DNA from: CAZKUN01 sp964555935
GTDB taxonomy: Bacteria > Armatimonadota > Zipacnadia > Zipacnadales > VGFC01
DNA length: 14,975 nt
Assembly: GCA_964555935.1 (NCBI GenBank)
Contig: CAZKUN010000226.1
Location: 1 to 14,975 of the forward strand
Reading direction: 5' to 3'
Part shown: in pieces, positions 7,367 through 14,501 of the stretch
Numbering within the stretch: the first letter of the stretch is position 1
Layout: every line of letters begins with the position of its first letter
Position numbers and translations under genes: made by a program
Notes under the pieces: model-generated
Databases searched by the model: none
What the model was told of the DNA's origin: nothing
What the model saw: the letters and a program-made list of their open reading frames with translations, nothing else

Positions 7367-7973
7367 CCTCAGCCTCCTCGCGCGCGGACCTGGGTATGAA
7401 CCGCGGGACTCTTCGGCAGTAGTCCTCGTAGACCTTGCCGAATCGGTCGCGCAACTCGCATTCTTCGAAGTGAATCATCAGGAGCACGGCGGGCCAGAAG
7501 AAGGCCAGCAGGACCCATGTTGAGAGGTAGTTGCAGAAGAGCGCTACGGCGATTACGTGCGGGCCGAGTTCGAGATAGCGCGGGTGGCGAATGCGAGATT
7601 AGATGCCCCCGGTGATTAGCCCTCCGGGATCGTCATCCGTGGCCTTGAGTTCCCGGAAGCCGGAAATCACCGCGCCGCCCGCCTGACGCATGCGCGGGAC
7701 GCCGACGACGAACGCCAGGGCCTCCGCGATGATCGACAGCACTATGAGCGGCCACGAAACGCCGTAGCTGGTTGCCATGATCGGCTTGTGGAGAAGACCG
7801 AGAACGATCCAGCATGGGATGGTCAGTGCGGACAACACGACGTACGTCCACGCGATGCCCACGCGCCGCCAAGTTTGGATGAATTGGTGGGTCACCAGCC
7901 AAGCCAGCATCACCGGCGGGAAGCTGACGACGTGGACGATCGCGATCCAGTACTGGGCGGTCTCCACGATCAC
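7353..7973 (-). pseudogene. Isoprenylcysteine carboxyl methyltransferase (ICMT)-like membrane protein interrupted by an in-frame TAA
   Basis: Reading from GTG 7973, 124 codons give a protein with about three membrane helices (ETAQYWIAIVHVVSFPPVML, YVVLSALTIPCWIVLGLLH, WPLIVLSIIAEALAFVVG), ending GLITGGI and then TAA at 7599-7601. The same frame continues for 81 codons to TGA at 7353-7355. It encodes SRIRHPRYLELGPHVIAVAL, further hydrophobic segments and HFEECELRDRFGKVYEDYCR followed by RVPRFIP. Those blocks are the SAM-binding C-terminal half of ICMT/phospholipid-methyltransferase-type enzymes. The TAA sits where these families have Tyr (GIY-x-x-RHPxY), so one base change from TAT or TAC explains it. 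GTG 7973 overlaps the upstream stop as GTGA; a TTG at 7994 is the longer alternative. A consensus error in the assembly is as likely as a real nonsense mutation. Confidence 0.85.
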
Positions 7974-9940
7974 GACCCCTGCTTCGTTAGCCAAGCTTCG
8001 CGACCGGCGACCATGCGCTGCCAGACGCCGGTTTCGAACAGTTCAACACGCCGCTTCTCAGTGTCGGTCCGGGCGTCCGCGACTGCCTCGGACATGAGCT
8101 TGGCGAGCGCGGTCATGTTCGCCTCATTGCCGAGGTAAGCCCACGCGATCTCCTCGTTCTGGTGGAACTGGCGCTCCTCGGTCGCGACTTCGGCGGGGTA
8201 GCTGTTCGTGCTGGAGTAGATCTCCTCGATGCGAGAGTACAGGCGCTGCATTGCGCCGCCGGCGGACCCGTAGTAACGGGAGAAGAACTCGTCGAGGATA
8301 TCGTCGACATCGAGACTCGGGTCGTCCAGCAGCTTGGCGGCCACGTAGCAGTCGACCTGTTCGCCGTAGCCGCAGAAGAAGACGCCGCGGATCCCGTCAC
8401 GGTGGTACATCTTGAGGTTCTCAGCCGCCTCGTGGACGTGGAAGCCGGGGAAGCAGTTGAACTTGCCGCCCAGTCCGTTTTCCTCGGGGAAGCACCAGTA
8501 GAGCCAGAGGTGGATCGGCCGCTCATCGGCGAGCGCGGCCCAGGGCTTGTAGAATGTCTCGATATCGTTCCGCTTGATGTTTGGCGCCCAGTAGATGCGC
8601 GTCTGGAGGCATGGGGCAACGGATACGTTGGGTTCGAGTTGGACACCATCGGGCAGGGACGCGTAGTCCCAGTAGGCCAGGGCCTGGACGTACTTGTCCG
8701 GGTGGGTCTTGCCGACCTCGCGGGCGATGGCGTTGATGAAGCCGAAGATGTAGTTGCTGGCGCGCCCGTTGGAGAAATGGGGGCTGTGTTGGCGCTGGGA
8801 AGCGGCGATCGCCGCCTTGCAGTTGTCGCACTGACACCACTGAGAGTTGTCGAGCGGCACAACCGCGAAGTAGTCGCCCATCGCCGGAGCGACGCCCTTG
8901 GTACCCTTGCCGTCAAAGAAATCGCGGGCGTCCTGGGCGACTTGCTCGATCAGCGCCTGGCTCGTGTAGCAGAACTGTCCCTCGCCCCCTCCGGCACCCT
9001 TCGCCATGAACTCGGGTCGCTCAGCCTCGAAGAGTTCCGGGCGATGCGCCTGGCCGCCGCGCTTCGCGGCATCCTCAGGCTTGAGGAAGCGATCTCGGAA
9101 GCTCACGAACGAGTGGTTCCCCGCCCATGGCTCGCCGATCTCTCTCATGCGGTGGGCGTAGAGGCGGAGCGCCCCGGCATTCGGGCTATCCCACAGGCCC
9201 TGGTTGAGTGGCCAGACGCCGGCCGCGTTGCCGATGATGTAACGGTGGTCGAATGCGGGCGACCGCCGGATGTCACGCGGCGTGACGCTGACCGTCGCCG
9301 CGCTGGGGTAGACCATGTTGATCAGGGATGGGCCGTACCAGCGGACCCGGCAGAAGCGCTCCAGGAAATCGTACGTCGCGTAGCACGTGCCCTGGTCATC
9401 GAACAGGTTGGGCAGCGACACGCCGGTGCGGTCGGTTCCGTCGCCAATGGCCGACGCCCCGGTCACTTCGCCGTAATCGATGGTCATGCTGTAGCCATCG
9501 GCCAGCACGAGGTGGGTGGTGACGCCGCGAGCCTGGGGGCTGTCGCGGGGGCCCGGCCAGTCGCGCCCGATGAGAATCAGATCGTCTCCGGCGAACTGAA
9601 TCAGGTACTCCTGGGGCTCGAATGAGTCGGAGGTCAGCCCCAGCGCGCGGGTCGCTTCGCTCTCGCCAACGAGGATGCGAGGCCCGCCGACCTCGGCTCC
9701 GTCGTCAACTATCGGCAGCACGGCGCCGGAGATCCGCCAGACGTGGGTCTGGATCTCCAACGCGGACAGGCGGGCTGGGCGCGATGGCTCGGCCGCGGTC
9801 ACGATCGTCGCGACGGGCTGGCCTTCGCGAGTGAGGGTGAAGGTCTCGGATGGCATCGTGGGGTCACCCTCCTGGGTGGTCGCGAGAGTGGCGCCGCAGG
9901 TCGCGGCGATGAGAACGGCCACGTAGATCCGGGTGGGCAT
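7970..9940 (-). CDS. Secreted DUF4838-domain protein, putative glycoside hydrolase
   Basis: The 656-residue protein starts at ATG 9940, supported by an AAGGAG Shine-Dalgarno. The frame could extend to 10048, but that would run into the upstream gene. MPTRIYVAVLIAATCGATLA is a plausible signal peptide. Residues about 30-130 form a beta/alpha domain with LVGESEATRALGL, like the N-terminal domain of GH67 alpha-glucuronidases and GH20 enzymes. A barrel-like region follows, with the motif WCQCDNCKAA (Cys369, 371, 374) that is characteristic of DUF4838 proteins, then AYWDYASLPDGVQLEPNVSV and WLYWCFPEENGLGG. The C-terminal 150 residues (LLDDPSLDVDDILDEFFSRYYG onward) are helical. No activity is established for most of this family; a hydrolase acting on uronic-acid or amino-sugar polymers outside the cytoplasm is an inference. 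The gene follows dgoD after 56 bases. Confidence 0.82.
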   Translation of the reverse strand: MPTRIYVAVLIAATCGATLATTQEGDPTMPSETFTLTREGQPVATIVTAAEPSRPARLSALEIQTHVWRISGAVLPIVDDGAEVGGPRILVGESEATRALGLTSDSFEPQEYLIQFAGDDLILIGRDWPGPRDSPQARGVTTHLVLADGYSMTIDYGEVTGASAIGDGTDRTGVSLPNLFDDQGTCYATYDFLERFCRVRWYGPSLINMVYPSAATVSVTPRDIRRSPAFDHRYIIGNAAGVWPLNQGLWDSPNAGALRLYAHRMREIGEPWAGNHSFVSFRDRFLKPEDAAKRGGQAHRPELFEAERPEFMAKGAGGGEGQFCYTSQALIEQVAQDARDFFDGKGTKGVAPAMGDYFAVVPLDNSQWCQCDNCKAAIAASQRQHSPHFSNGRASNYIFGFINAIAREVGKTHPDKYVQALAYWDYASLPDGVQLEPNVSVAPCLQTRIYWAPNIKRNDIETFYKPWAALADERPIHLWLYWCFPEENGLGGKFNCFPGFHVHEAAENLKMYHRDGIRGVFFCGYGEQVDCYVAAKLLDDPSLDVDDILDEFFSRYYGSAGGAMQRLYSRIEEIYSSTNSYPAEVATEERQFHQNEEIAWAYLGNEANMTALAKLMSEAVADARTDTEKRRVELFETGVWQRMVAGREAWLTKQGS

Positions 9941-9947
9941 GAAGTGG

Positions 9948-9953
9948 CTCCTT
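9948..9953 (-). promoter_or_regulatory. Ribosome binding site deciding the DUF4838 start
   Basis: AAGGAG on the minus strand lies 7 bases upstream of ATG 9940. It supports this start over the codon 36 residues further upstream, which would overlap the galactonate dehydratase coding region and place a non-signal sequence ahead of the signal peptide. Confidence 0.75.
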
Positions 9954-9996
9954 GGCATGTCGGCCGTCGGGGTCGACATCCCTGTTAGCGCACCAG

Positions 9997-11112
9997 TCAC
10001 CAGTCCGCGACGGAGCCATCCTCGTGCCAGAGTGGGGGATTCTCCCACCCACCGTCGCAGACGTGCTCCTGGATGGCTTCCTCGTCAACCTCAATGCCGA
10101 GGCCGGGGCCGGTCGGGACGTCGACGTGCCCGTCTTGGACGACGAACGGCTCCTTGATGTAGCCCTCGCCGAGACAGACCTGCTCCTGGCAGAGGAAGTT
10201 CGGCGTGCATGCGTCGACCTGGAAGCCGGCGGCGAGTGAGATCGGCCCGAGCGGGCAGTGCGGCGCAATGGCCGCGAAATACGCCTCGGCCATGGCGGCG
10301 ATCTTGCGGACCTCGAGGATCCCGCCGGCGTGAGAGAGATCGGGCTGAAGGATGACCGCGGCGCCTTTCTCCAACACCTCGCGGAAGCCCCACTTCGTGA
10401 AGAGTCGCTCCCCAGTGGCGATCGGGATGCTGGTGCTGCGGGCGACTGTGACGAGAGCATCGACGTTCTCGGGGAGCACGGGCTCCTCGACGAACATCGG
10501 GTGGTACGGCTCAAGCGCCTGGCAGAGCCGGATCGACATGGCGGGACTCACCCGCCCGTGGAAGTCGATGCCGATGTCGATATCCGGTCCCACGCCCTCG
10601 CGCAGGGCCGCCATCTTCTCGACCGCGCGCTCGACGAAGCCTGGGGTCTCGATGAATCGGACGGAGTCAAACAGCCCCGTCTTGACGGCCGTGAAACCGC
10701 GATCGAGGGCGCTCCTGCCGGAAGCGACGCAGGCGTCGGGGTCGCCGCCGCCGACGTGCGTGTAGACGCGGATCCTGTCGCGGACCTTGCCTCCCAGAAG
10801 CTCGTAGACGGGGACGCCGAGGGCCTTGCCCTTGATGTCCCACATCGCCTGTTCGAGGCCGCTGAGGGCGCTACAGAGGATGGGCCCGCCGCGATAGAAC
10901 GCGTGGCGGTAGAGCACCTGCCAGTGGTGCTCGATCCGGCGCGGGTCCTTGCCGATGAGGTACCGCCCCATGTCCTCCACGGCCTGAGCCGTCGTGCGCG
11001 ACCAGCCCTCGACGATGGGTTCGCCCCATCCGACCAGGCCCTCGTCGGTGTGCATCTTTAGGAATACCCAGCGCGGCTTGACGAACATCGTCTCAAGCTT
11101 GGTGATCTTCAT
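9997..11112 (-). CDS. dgoD: D-galactonate dehydratase (enolase superfamily)
   Basis: The 371-residue cytoplasmic enzyme should dehydrate D-galactonate to 2-keto-3-deoxy-D-galactonate (EC 4.2.1.6). It has the mandelate-racemase/muconate-lactonizing capping domain (residues 1-120, with LVGWGEPIVEGWSRTTAQAV) and a barrel with DIGIDFHGRVSPAM, FVEEPVLPENVD, IATGERLFTKWGF, QPDLSHAGGI and APHCPLGPI. Counting from ATG 11112 places Asp183, Glu209 and Glu235 as Mg ligands and His185 and His285 as acid/base residues. These are the same positions as known for Escherichia coli DgoD, so catalysis and start are both supported. It is probably the first gene of a five-gene minus-strand operon; no kinase or aldolase for the next pathway steps is in the window. 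A related sugar-acid dehydratase specificity cannot be fully excluded. Confidence 0.92.
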   Translation of the reverse strand: MKITKLETMFVKPRWVFLKMHTDEGLVGWGEPIVEGWSRTTAQAVEDMGRYLIGKDPRRIEHHWQVLYRHAFYRGGPILCSALSGLEQAMWDIKGKALGVPVYELLGGKVRDRIRVYTHVGGGDPDACVASGRSALDRGFTAVKTGLFDSVRFIETPGFVERAVEKMAALREGVGPDIDIGIDFHGRVSPAMSIRLCQALEPYHPMFVEEPVLPENVDALVTVARSTSIPIATGERLFTKWGFREVLEKGAAVILQPDLSHAGGILEVRKIAAMAEAYFAAIAPHCPLGPISLAAGFQVDACTPNFLCQEQVCLGEGYIKEPFVVQDGHVDVPTGPGLGIEVDEEAIQEHVCDGGWENPPLWHEDGSVADW

Positions 11113-11209
11113 GGTCGGCCAAATCCCCCGCGTGCGTGATGCAGGGGACTTCTCAGTTGGCGGGGAGATACCTTCGACGGCGGGATGCGTCGGCAGGCGC
11201 GGGCGGATG
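11113..11209. promoter_or_regulatory. Upstream region of dgoD operon
   Basis: These 97 bases lie between the dgoD start and the composite palindrome and contain no convincing gene. They should carry the promoter of the dgoD operon on the minus strand, unless transcription enters from msrB through the palindrome. I see no clear -35/-10 boxes and only a weak purine tract (GGGGGA) as ribosome binding site. Confidence 0.3.
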
Positions 11210-11296
11210 GACTAGAAGTGGTTTCAGAACCCCAACAGCTGGGCCTGTCGGATCTGGAGATCCGACCTACGGGGGTTTCCGAAACCACTTCTAGTC
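11210..11296. repeat. Composite palindromic element (MITE-like) overlapping the msrB stop
   Basis: The outer arms gactagaagtggtttc at 11210-11225 and its exact reverse complement at 11281-11296 enclose about 55 bases. The pairing continues inward with two mismatches (gaa/ttc, ccc/ggg). Inside is a second perfect hairpin at 11247-11266, gtcggatct-gg-agatccgac, plus a short ccca...tggg pairing at 11231-11243. Both ends contain CTAG (11212-11215 and 11291-11294), which could be a 4-bp target duplication flanking termini aagtggtttc. The msrB stop TAG lies in the right CTAG. It contains no coding capacity, so it would have to be moved in trans. It lacks a T tract, so it is not a typical intrinsic terminator, though the structured RNA could still end or stabilise the msrB transcript. 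Confidence 0.8.
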
Positions 11297-11695
11297 AGCT
11301 GGCTCGAACTCGAGCGCGGCGGAGTTGATGCAGTAGCGAAGGCCCGTGGGCTGGGGACCGTCGTCAAAGACGTGTCCGAGGTGGGCGTCGCAGCGGGCGC
11401 ACGTGATCTCGGCGCGGACCGCGTCTTGGGTGGTGTCTTCGCATTCCTCAATGCAGCCCTGATCGGAGGGCTTGCAGAAGCTCGGCCAGCCGCACGCGGC
11501 GTTGTATTTGGCGTCCGAGCAGAACAACTCCATCCCGCAACAGACGCACTTGTACACGCCGCGGTCTGCGTGGCGCGTGTACTTGCCCGTTCCGGGGAAC
11601 TCGGTGCCCTTCTGGCGCGTGACGTAGTACTGCAAGGGCGTCAATTCCTCGCGCCACGCCTCGTCGCTCTTGATCACGCGATCTCGCTTGCTCAA
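11291..11695 (-). CDS. msrB: Peptide-methionine (R)-S-oxide reductase
   Basis: The 134-residue protein reduces methionine-R-sulfoxide in oxidised proteins. The whole MsrB fold is present: DEAWREELTPLQYYVTRQKG, TGKYTRHADRGVYKCVCCG, CGWPSF, EITCARCDAHLGHVF, GLRYCINSAAL. Cys50/Cys53 and Cys99/Cys102 form the structural zinc site, Cys122 in RYCINS is the nucleophile, and Cys69 before GWPSF sits where many MsrBs have the recycling cysteine. No signal peptide is visible, so it is cytoplasmic. I chose TTG 11695 over ATG 11713 because AGGGAGG lies 8 bases upstream of the TTG, whereas the ATG has no usable site. The stop codon lies inside the palindromic element. It is divergent from the methyltransferase gene. 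Confidence 0.93.
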   Translation of the reverse strand: MSKRDRVIKSDEAWREELTPLQYYVTRQKGTEFPGTGKYTRHADRGVYKCVCCGMELFCSDAKYNAACGWPSFCKPSDQGCIEECEDTTQDAVRAEITCARCDAHLGHVFDDGPQPTGLRYCINSAALEFEPAD

Positions 11696-11703
11696 TGCGT
11701 GCG

Positions 11704-11710
11704 CCTCCCT
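11704..11710 (-). promoter_or_regulatory. Ribosome binding site for msrB (supports TTG start)
   Basis: AGGGAGG on the minus strand ends 8 bases before TTG 11695. The in-frame ATG at 11713 lies upstream of this site and cannot use it, so the shorter protein starting at the TTG is preferred. Confidence 0.65.
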
Positions 11711-11713
11711 CAT

Positions 11714-11830
11714 CCTTAGGAACCAACGCCGGCGCGCGCGGGCACTCCTCCGAGGGGGCCGAGCGCGGGTCGCGGAACCACTCGGGCGACACGACGTAGA
11801 TCCTCGTAAGTCCGCAGCCCGGAGGCAAGT
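11714..11830. promoter_or_regulatory. Divergent intergenic region between msrB and methyltransferase
   Basis: About 117 bases between two divergent genes should contain both promoters. A strong GGAGG at 11821-11825 serves the plus-strand methyltransferase, 5 bases before its ATG. No operator-like palindrome or clear promoter boxes stand out. Confidence 0.4.
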
Positions 11831-12508
11831 ATGAGCAACGCGCCGTCATGGGATGATCTGTTCGCCGATCCGCGATTCCACTGGACCGAGCCCGACGAGG
11901 GCGTGCTTGCGACCGCTCCCCGGTGGCGCGATGAGGGGCGCGACGCCATCTACGATCTCGGCTGCGGCGCGGGGAGGCACATGGCGTACCTGCAGACGCA
12001 GGGATTTGAACTCTACGGCAGCGATGTCGCGCCGAACGGTCTGGACGCGTGCGGTCGGTACCTGGCCGAGGCGAAGCTGCCCGCCCGGCTCGTGCGGGCG
12101 GACATGACGACCTGCCCGTTTGCGGACGCGAGCTTCGATGCGGGAGTCTCAACCAACGTGCTCAACCACAACTCGCTTCCGATGCTGCGCGAGACCATTG
12201 ACGAGGTGCGCCGGGTGCTGAAGCCGGGCGGCGAGTTCTACCTGACGGTGCTCAGCACGAACGACTGGCGCTGCGGATCGGGCGAGGAAGTGGCACCGAA
12301 CACGTGGGTGCTGGGCGAGGGGCCGGAGGCTGGCATCCTGCATCACTTTTTCGACGATGACGGCATTCGCGACTGGCTGAGCGACTTCGACATCATCGAG
12401 GCCCGCCGCGACACCGGCGCCAGCAACAGCAGCGTGCGCGATTCCGGCGAGCCCGCGGTGAAGGACTTCTGGGCTGTCTGGATTCGAAAGGCGGCGTCTA
12501 CTTCCTAA
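11831..12508 (+). CDS. Class I SAM-dependent methyltransferase
   Basis: The 225-residue cytoplasmic protein has a Rossmann-type SAM-binding core. Motif I is IYDLGCGAGRH (Asp42 to Gly48), the acidic residue binding the ribose is Asp65 in LYGSDVAPNGLD, motif II/III equivalents are LVRADMTTCPFADASFDAG, and EVRRVLKPGGEFYLTVLS is the typical post-motif strand. It belongs to the methyltransferase-11/25-like group; the substrate cannot be deduced. The C-terminal third (HHFFDDDGIRDWLSDFDI) matches the usual cap of small-molecule methyltransferases in this group. GGAGG 5 bases before the ATG fixes the start. Its 3' end overlaps the convergent glycosidase-like gene by 11 bases. Confidence 0.88.
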   Translation: MSNAPSWDDLFADPRFHWTEPDEGVLATAPRWRDEGRDAIYDLGCGAGRHMAYLQTQGFELYGSDVAPNGLDACGRYLAEAKLPARLVRADMTTCPFADASFDAGVSTNVLNHNSLPMLRETIDEVRRVLKPGGEFYLTVLSTNDWRCGSGEEVAPNTWVLGEGPEAGILHHFFDDDGIRDWLSDFDIIEARRDTGASNSSVRDSGEPAVKDFWAVWIRKAASTS

Positions 12509-14501
12509 GCAGAATCGTCCCGTCGGCTGGGCCCATGTCCACTTGGGTAACCATCGCGCCGTCGTTGTAGCGCGCCGCGCTCTCGACGCGAATCGCATCG
12601 GCGACGGTGACGCCCGAGCCGCCACTCGCTAGCTCCAACTCGTACGTCCGGTCGGCGCGTAGCTTCGCCTCGAAGAGCCGCACCCACCCGCCGTCGCCGT
12701 CGGACTGGTCGATGACGGCGCGCTCTCCTTTCAGCGAATAGAGGGCTGAGTCAGTGTCCCCATCGCTGCCGCGGACGCATGCCGAGACGGTGTACGTGTC
12801 GTCGAAGGGCACCCCAATCCGCCATCGCGCTCGGTCGCCTGGCTTTCGGGCCACGCGGCATGTCGGGCAATAGTGGTGGGCGAGATCCTGCTCGATCCGC
12901 CACGCGCCGCTGGTGCTGAATGTCTCATCGGCGTCGTCCAATTCCGCGTACCAGAGCGGCGCCTCATCGTCGCGCAATCGGCGCATGGGCTGATCGAGCG
13001 TAATGCTGATGTCATGCGCCGAGTTGTTGACCAGCGCGACTCCGCCCTCGAACTCGCGGATGAAGTAGCTCTCCCCAGTCAGTTCCACCTTCAGGCTCTT
13101 GACGAGCAGCGCCCCCGAGCCCAGCACGTGCCACTCGATCGCGTAGTCATCGAAGTCGCCCGGCTCAATCGTCACGTCGATTGACCAGGCGTCTTCCACG
13201 TCCGCCCCGCGGAGCACGTTCCCCTTGTCGTGGTGCAGCCAGCCGCCCTTGCCGGTACGGACATGGAACTGAAGGGTCGCCGACGGTTGCTCGAGCACCT
13301 CGCACTCGGCGCGAATCCGGTAGCGTTTGCCCGGCTCAAGCGTAAGTCTGGTGGGATCCGTCCCAAGAAGCATCATCCACGAGGCGTTGCCCTCCGGGGG
13401 AGCCAGGCGCATGCCCCTGTTTGTGTGGTGGGCGAGGTCCGATGGGCCGAACACGTCGGTCTTGCCTGGCGCGCTCCAGTCGAACACGGTGACGGGCGGG
13501 ACCTCGGCGACCTCGCGAGCGGGGCCCAATGCCTGTCCGAGCGGCGCGTCGTACTCGGCGTACCAGAGGTCGGACCCATACCACACCGTGCCGACATCGG
13601 AGGCGTATAGCGCGTCGGTCATGAGGCACGTGAGCAGCCTGGCCCGCATCCGGCGAAAGTCGCGGCGCACGCGGTCGATCTCGCCCGGCGTCGTGACCTC
13701 CTTGCCCTTACCGACGCGCCACGGTTGCCACCCAACGGGGTGGGTCATGATGGGGAAGGTGATCGCGGGCTGGAGGCTCTCGGTGGACCAGCGATCCAGG
13801 ATGCCAATGACCGACCTGGGCTCGGCGTGGCCCGTGCTGAGACGGTCCAGCAAGCGGGCGCCCTCGAATAGGCGCCCGTGCAGGTGGGGCGCGTGTCTGA
13901 AGTCGACGTCGTTGGCCTGGATCAGGATGCCCGGCCAGCGCTCGCGCAGCGAGTCGAAAAACTCGTTCTGGCGGGCAAGCCACTTCGGATCGACCGCGTC
14001 GGGATCATCAGCGATACCGTCGCGGTCGGTGTCGACCTCCCCCAGCCAGGACGCCGAGCCGACGACGCTGTCGAAGAAGACGCCATCGAGCGCACCGTCA
14101 TCGAGGGACTTGCCGTGTAGTTCAGCGACCCGGGTCTTCAGGGCCTCGAAGCACTCGTCGATGAGCAGGTTGGGCGTGTGGATCTCGTCGGCCCACCAGG
14201 TGACATACTCCCCACCGGGGCGACGCAGGAACCACTCGGGCTTCATCCACGGCTCGCGCTCGGGCGCGCCGGCGTTGGAGAGCGGGGCCGTGCCGAGGAG
14301 CACGATGTCGTCGTTCCGGGCGCGCAGCTCCCGGGCGAATCGGTCGACCACTTCCGGGTCGCCGCCCCCGAGGACGAGCAGATCGTAGCGCGCCCAGCGG
14401 TCGTAGTCGGTTGAGGCGGGGCTGCAGCCCCACAGATTCGCGATGCGAGGGTAATCGGCCGCGGATGCTGAGGCGGCGATCACTGCGAGGGCAACCATCA
14501 T
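12498..14501 (-). CDS. Secreted putative glycoside hydrolase with golvesin-like C-terminal domain
   Basis: The 667-residue protein begins with a hydrophobic signal (MMVALAVIAASASA, then ADYPR). Residues about 18-330 look like a TIM barrel of the putative glycosidase families (GHL15-like): NLWGCSPASTDYDRWARYDLLVLGGG, DIVLLGTAPLSN, LDGVFFDSVVGS at about 138-149, ILIQAND. DTDRDGIADD (157-166) is a calcium-loop-like segment after the barrel strand. A beta-sandwich region follows, then a golvesin/xanthan-lyase-type carbohydrate-binding domain (about 525-645) with TYTVSACVRG, AVIDQSDGDGGWVRLFEA and VTVADAIRVE. Substrate unknown. ATG 14501 overlaps the upstream stop as ATGA and has GGAGG 10 bases upstream. 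A TTG at 14546 would add MRSIRLQLRGGGLVP, a basic n-region that makes a better signal peptide, so the start is uncertain. Confidence 0.75.
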   Translation of the reverse strand: MMVALAVIAASASAADYPRIANLWGCSPASTDYDRWARYDLLVLGGGDPEVVDRFARELRARNDDIVLLGTAPLSNAGAPEREPWMKPEWFLRRPGGEYVTWWADEIHTPNLLIDECFEALKTRVAELHGKSLDDGALDGVFFDSVVGSASWLGEVDTDRDGIADDPDAVDPKWLARQNEFFDSLRERWPGILIQANDVDFRHAPHLHGRLFEGARLLDRLSTGHAEPRSVIGILDRWSTESLQPAITFPIMTHPVGWQPWRVGKGKEVTTPGEIDRVRRDFRRMRARLLTCLMTDALYASDVGTVWYGSDLWYAEYDAPLGQALGPAREVAEVPPVTVFDWSAPGKTDVFGPSDLAHHTNRGMRLAPPEGNASWMMLLGTDPTRLTLEPGKRYRIRAECEVLEQPSATLQFHVRTGKGGWLHHDKGNVLRGADVEDAWSIDVTIEPGDFDDYAIEWHVLGSGALLVKSLKVELTGESYFIREFEGGVALVNNSAHDISITLDQPMRRLRDDEAPLWYAELDDADETFSTSGAWRIEQDLAHHYCPTCRVARKPGDRARWRIGVPFDDTYTVSACVRGSDGDTDSALYSLKGERAVIDQSDGDGGWVRLFEAKLRADRTYELELASGGSGVTVADAIRVESAARYNDGAMVTQVDMGPADGTILLRK

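Noticed and set aside
8162..9625. Long plus-strand open frame opposite the DUF4838 gene
   Set aside because: It is a mirror of a well-supported gene in G+C-rich DNA. Its translation is low-complexity in Arg, Ala, Val and Glu, without domains or a ribosome binding site.
11210..11296. Intrinsic terminator, tRNA or CRISPR fragment at the nested palindrome
   Set aside because: There is no U tract after the stem, no cloverleaf and no repeat-spacer periodicity. Two nested palindromes with matched outer ends fit a mobile repeat better.
13327..14388. 353-codon plus-strand open frame opposite the glycosidase-like gene
   Set aside because: Its composition is rich in Ser, Arg and Pro with no motifs, and the minus strand carries clear domains.
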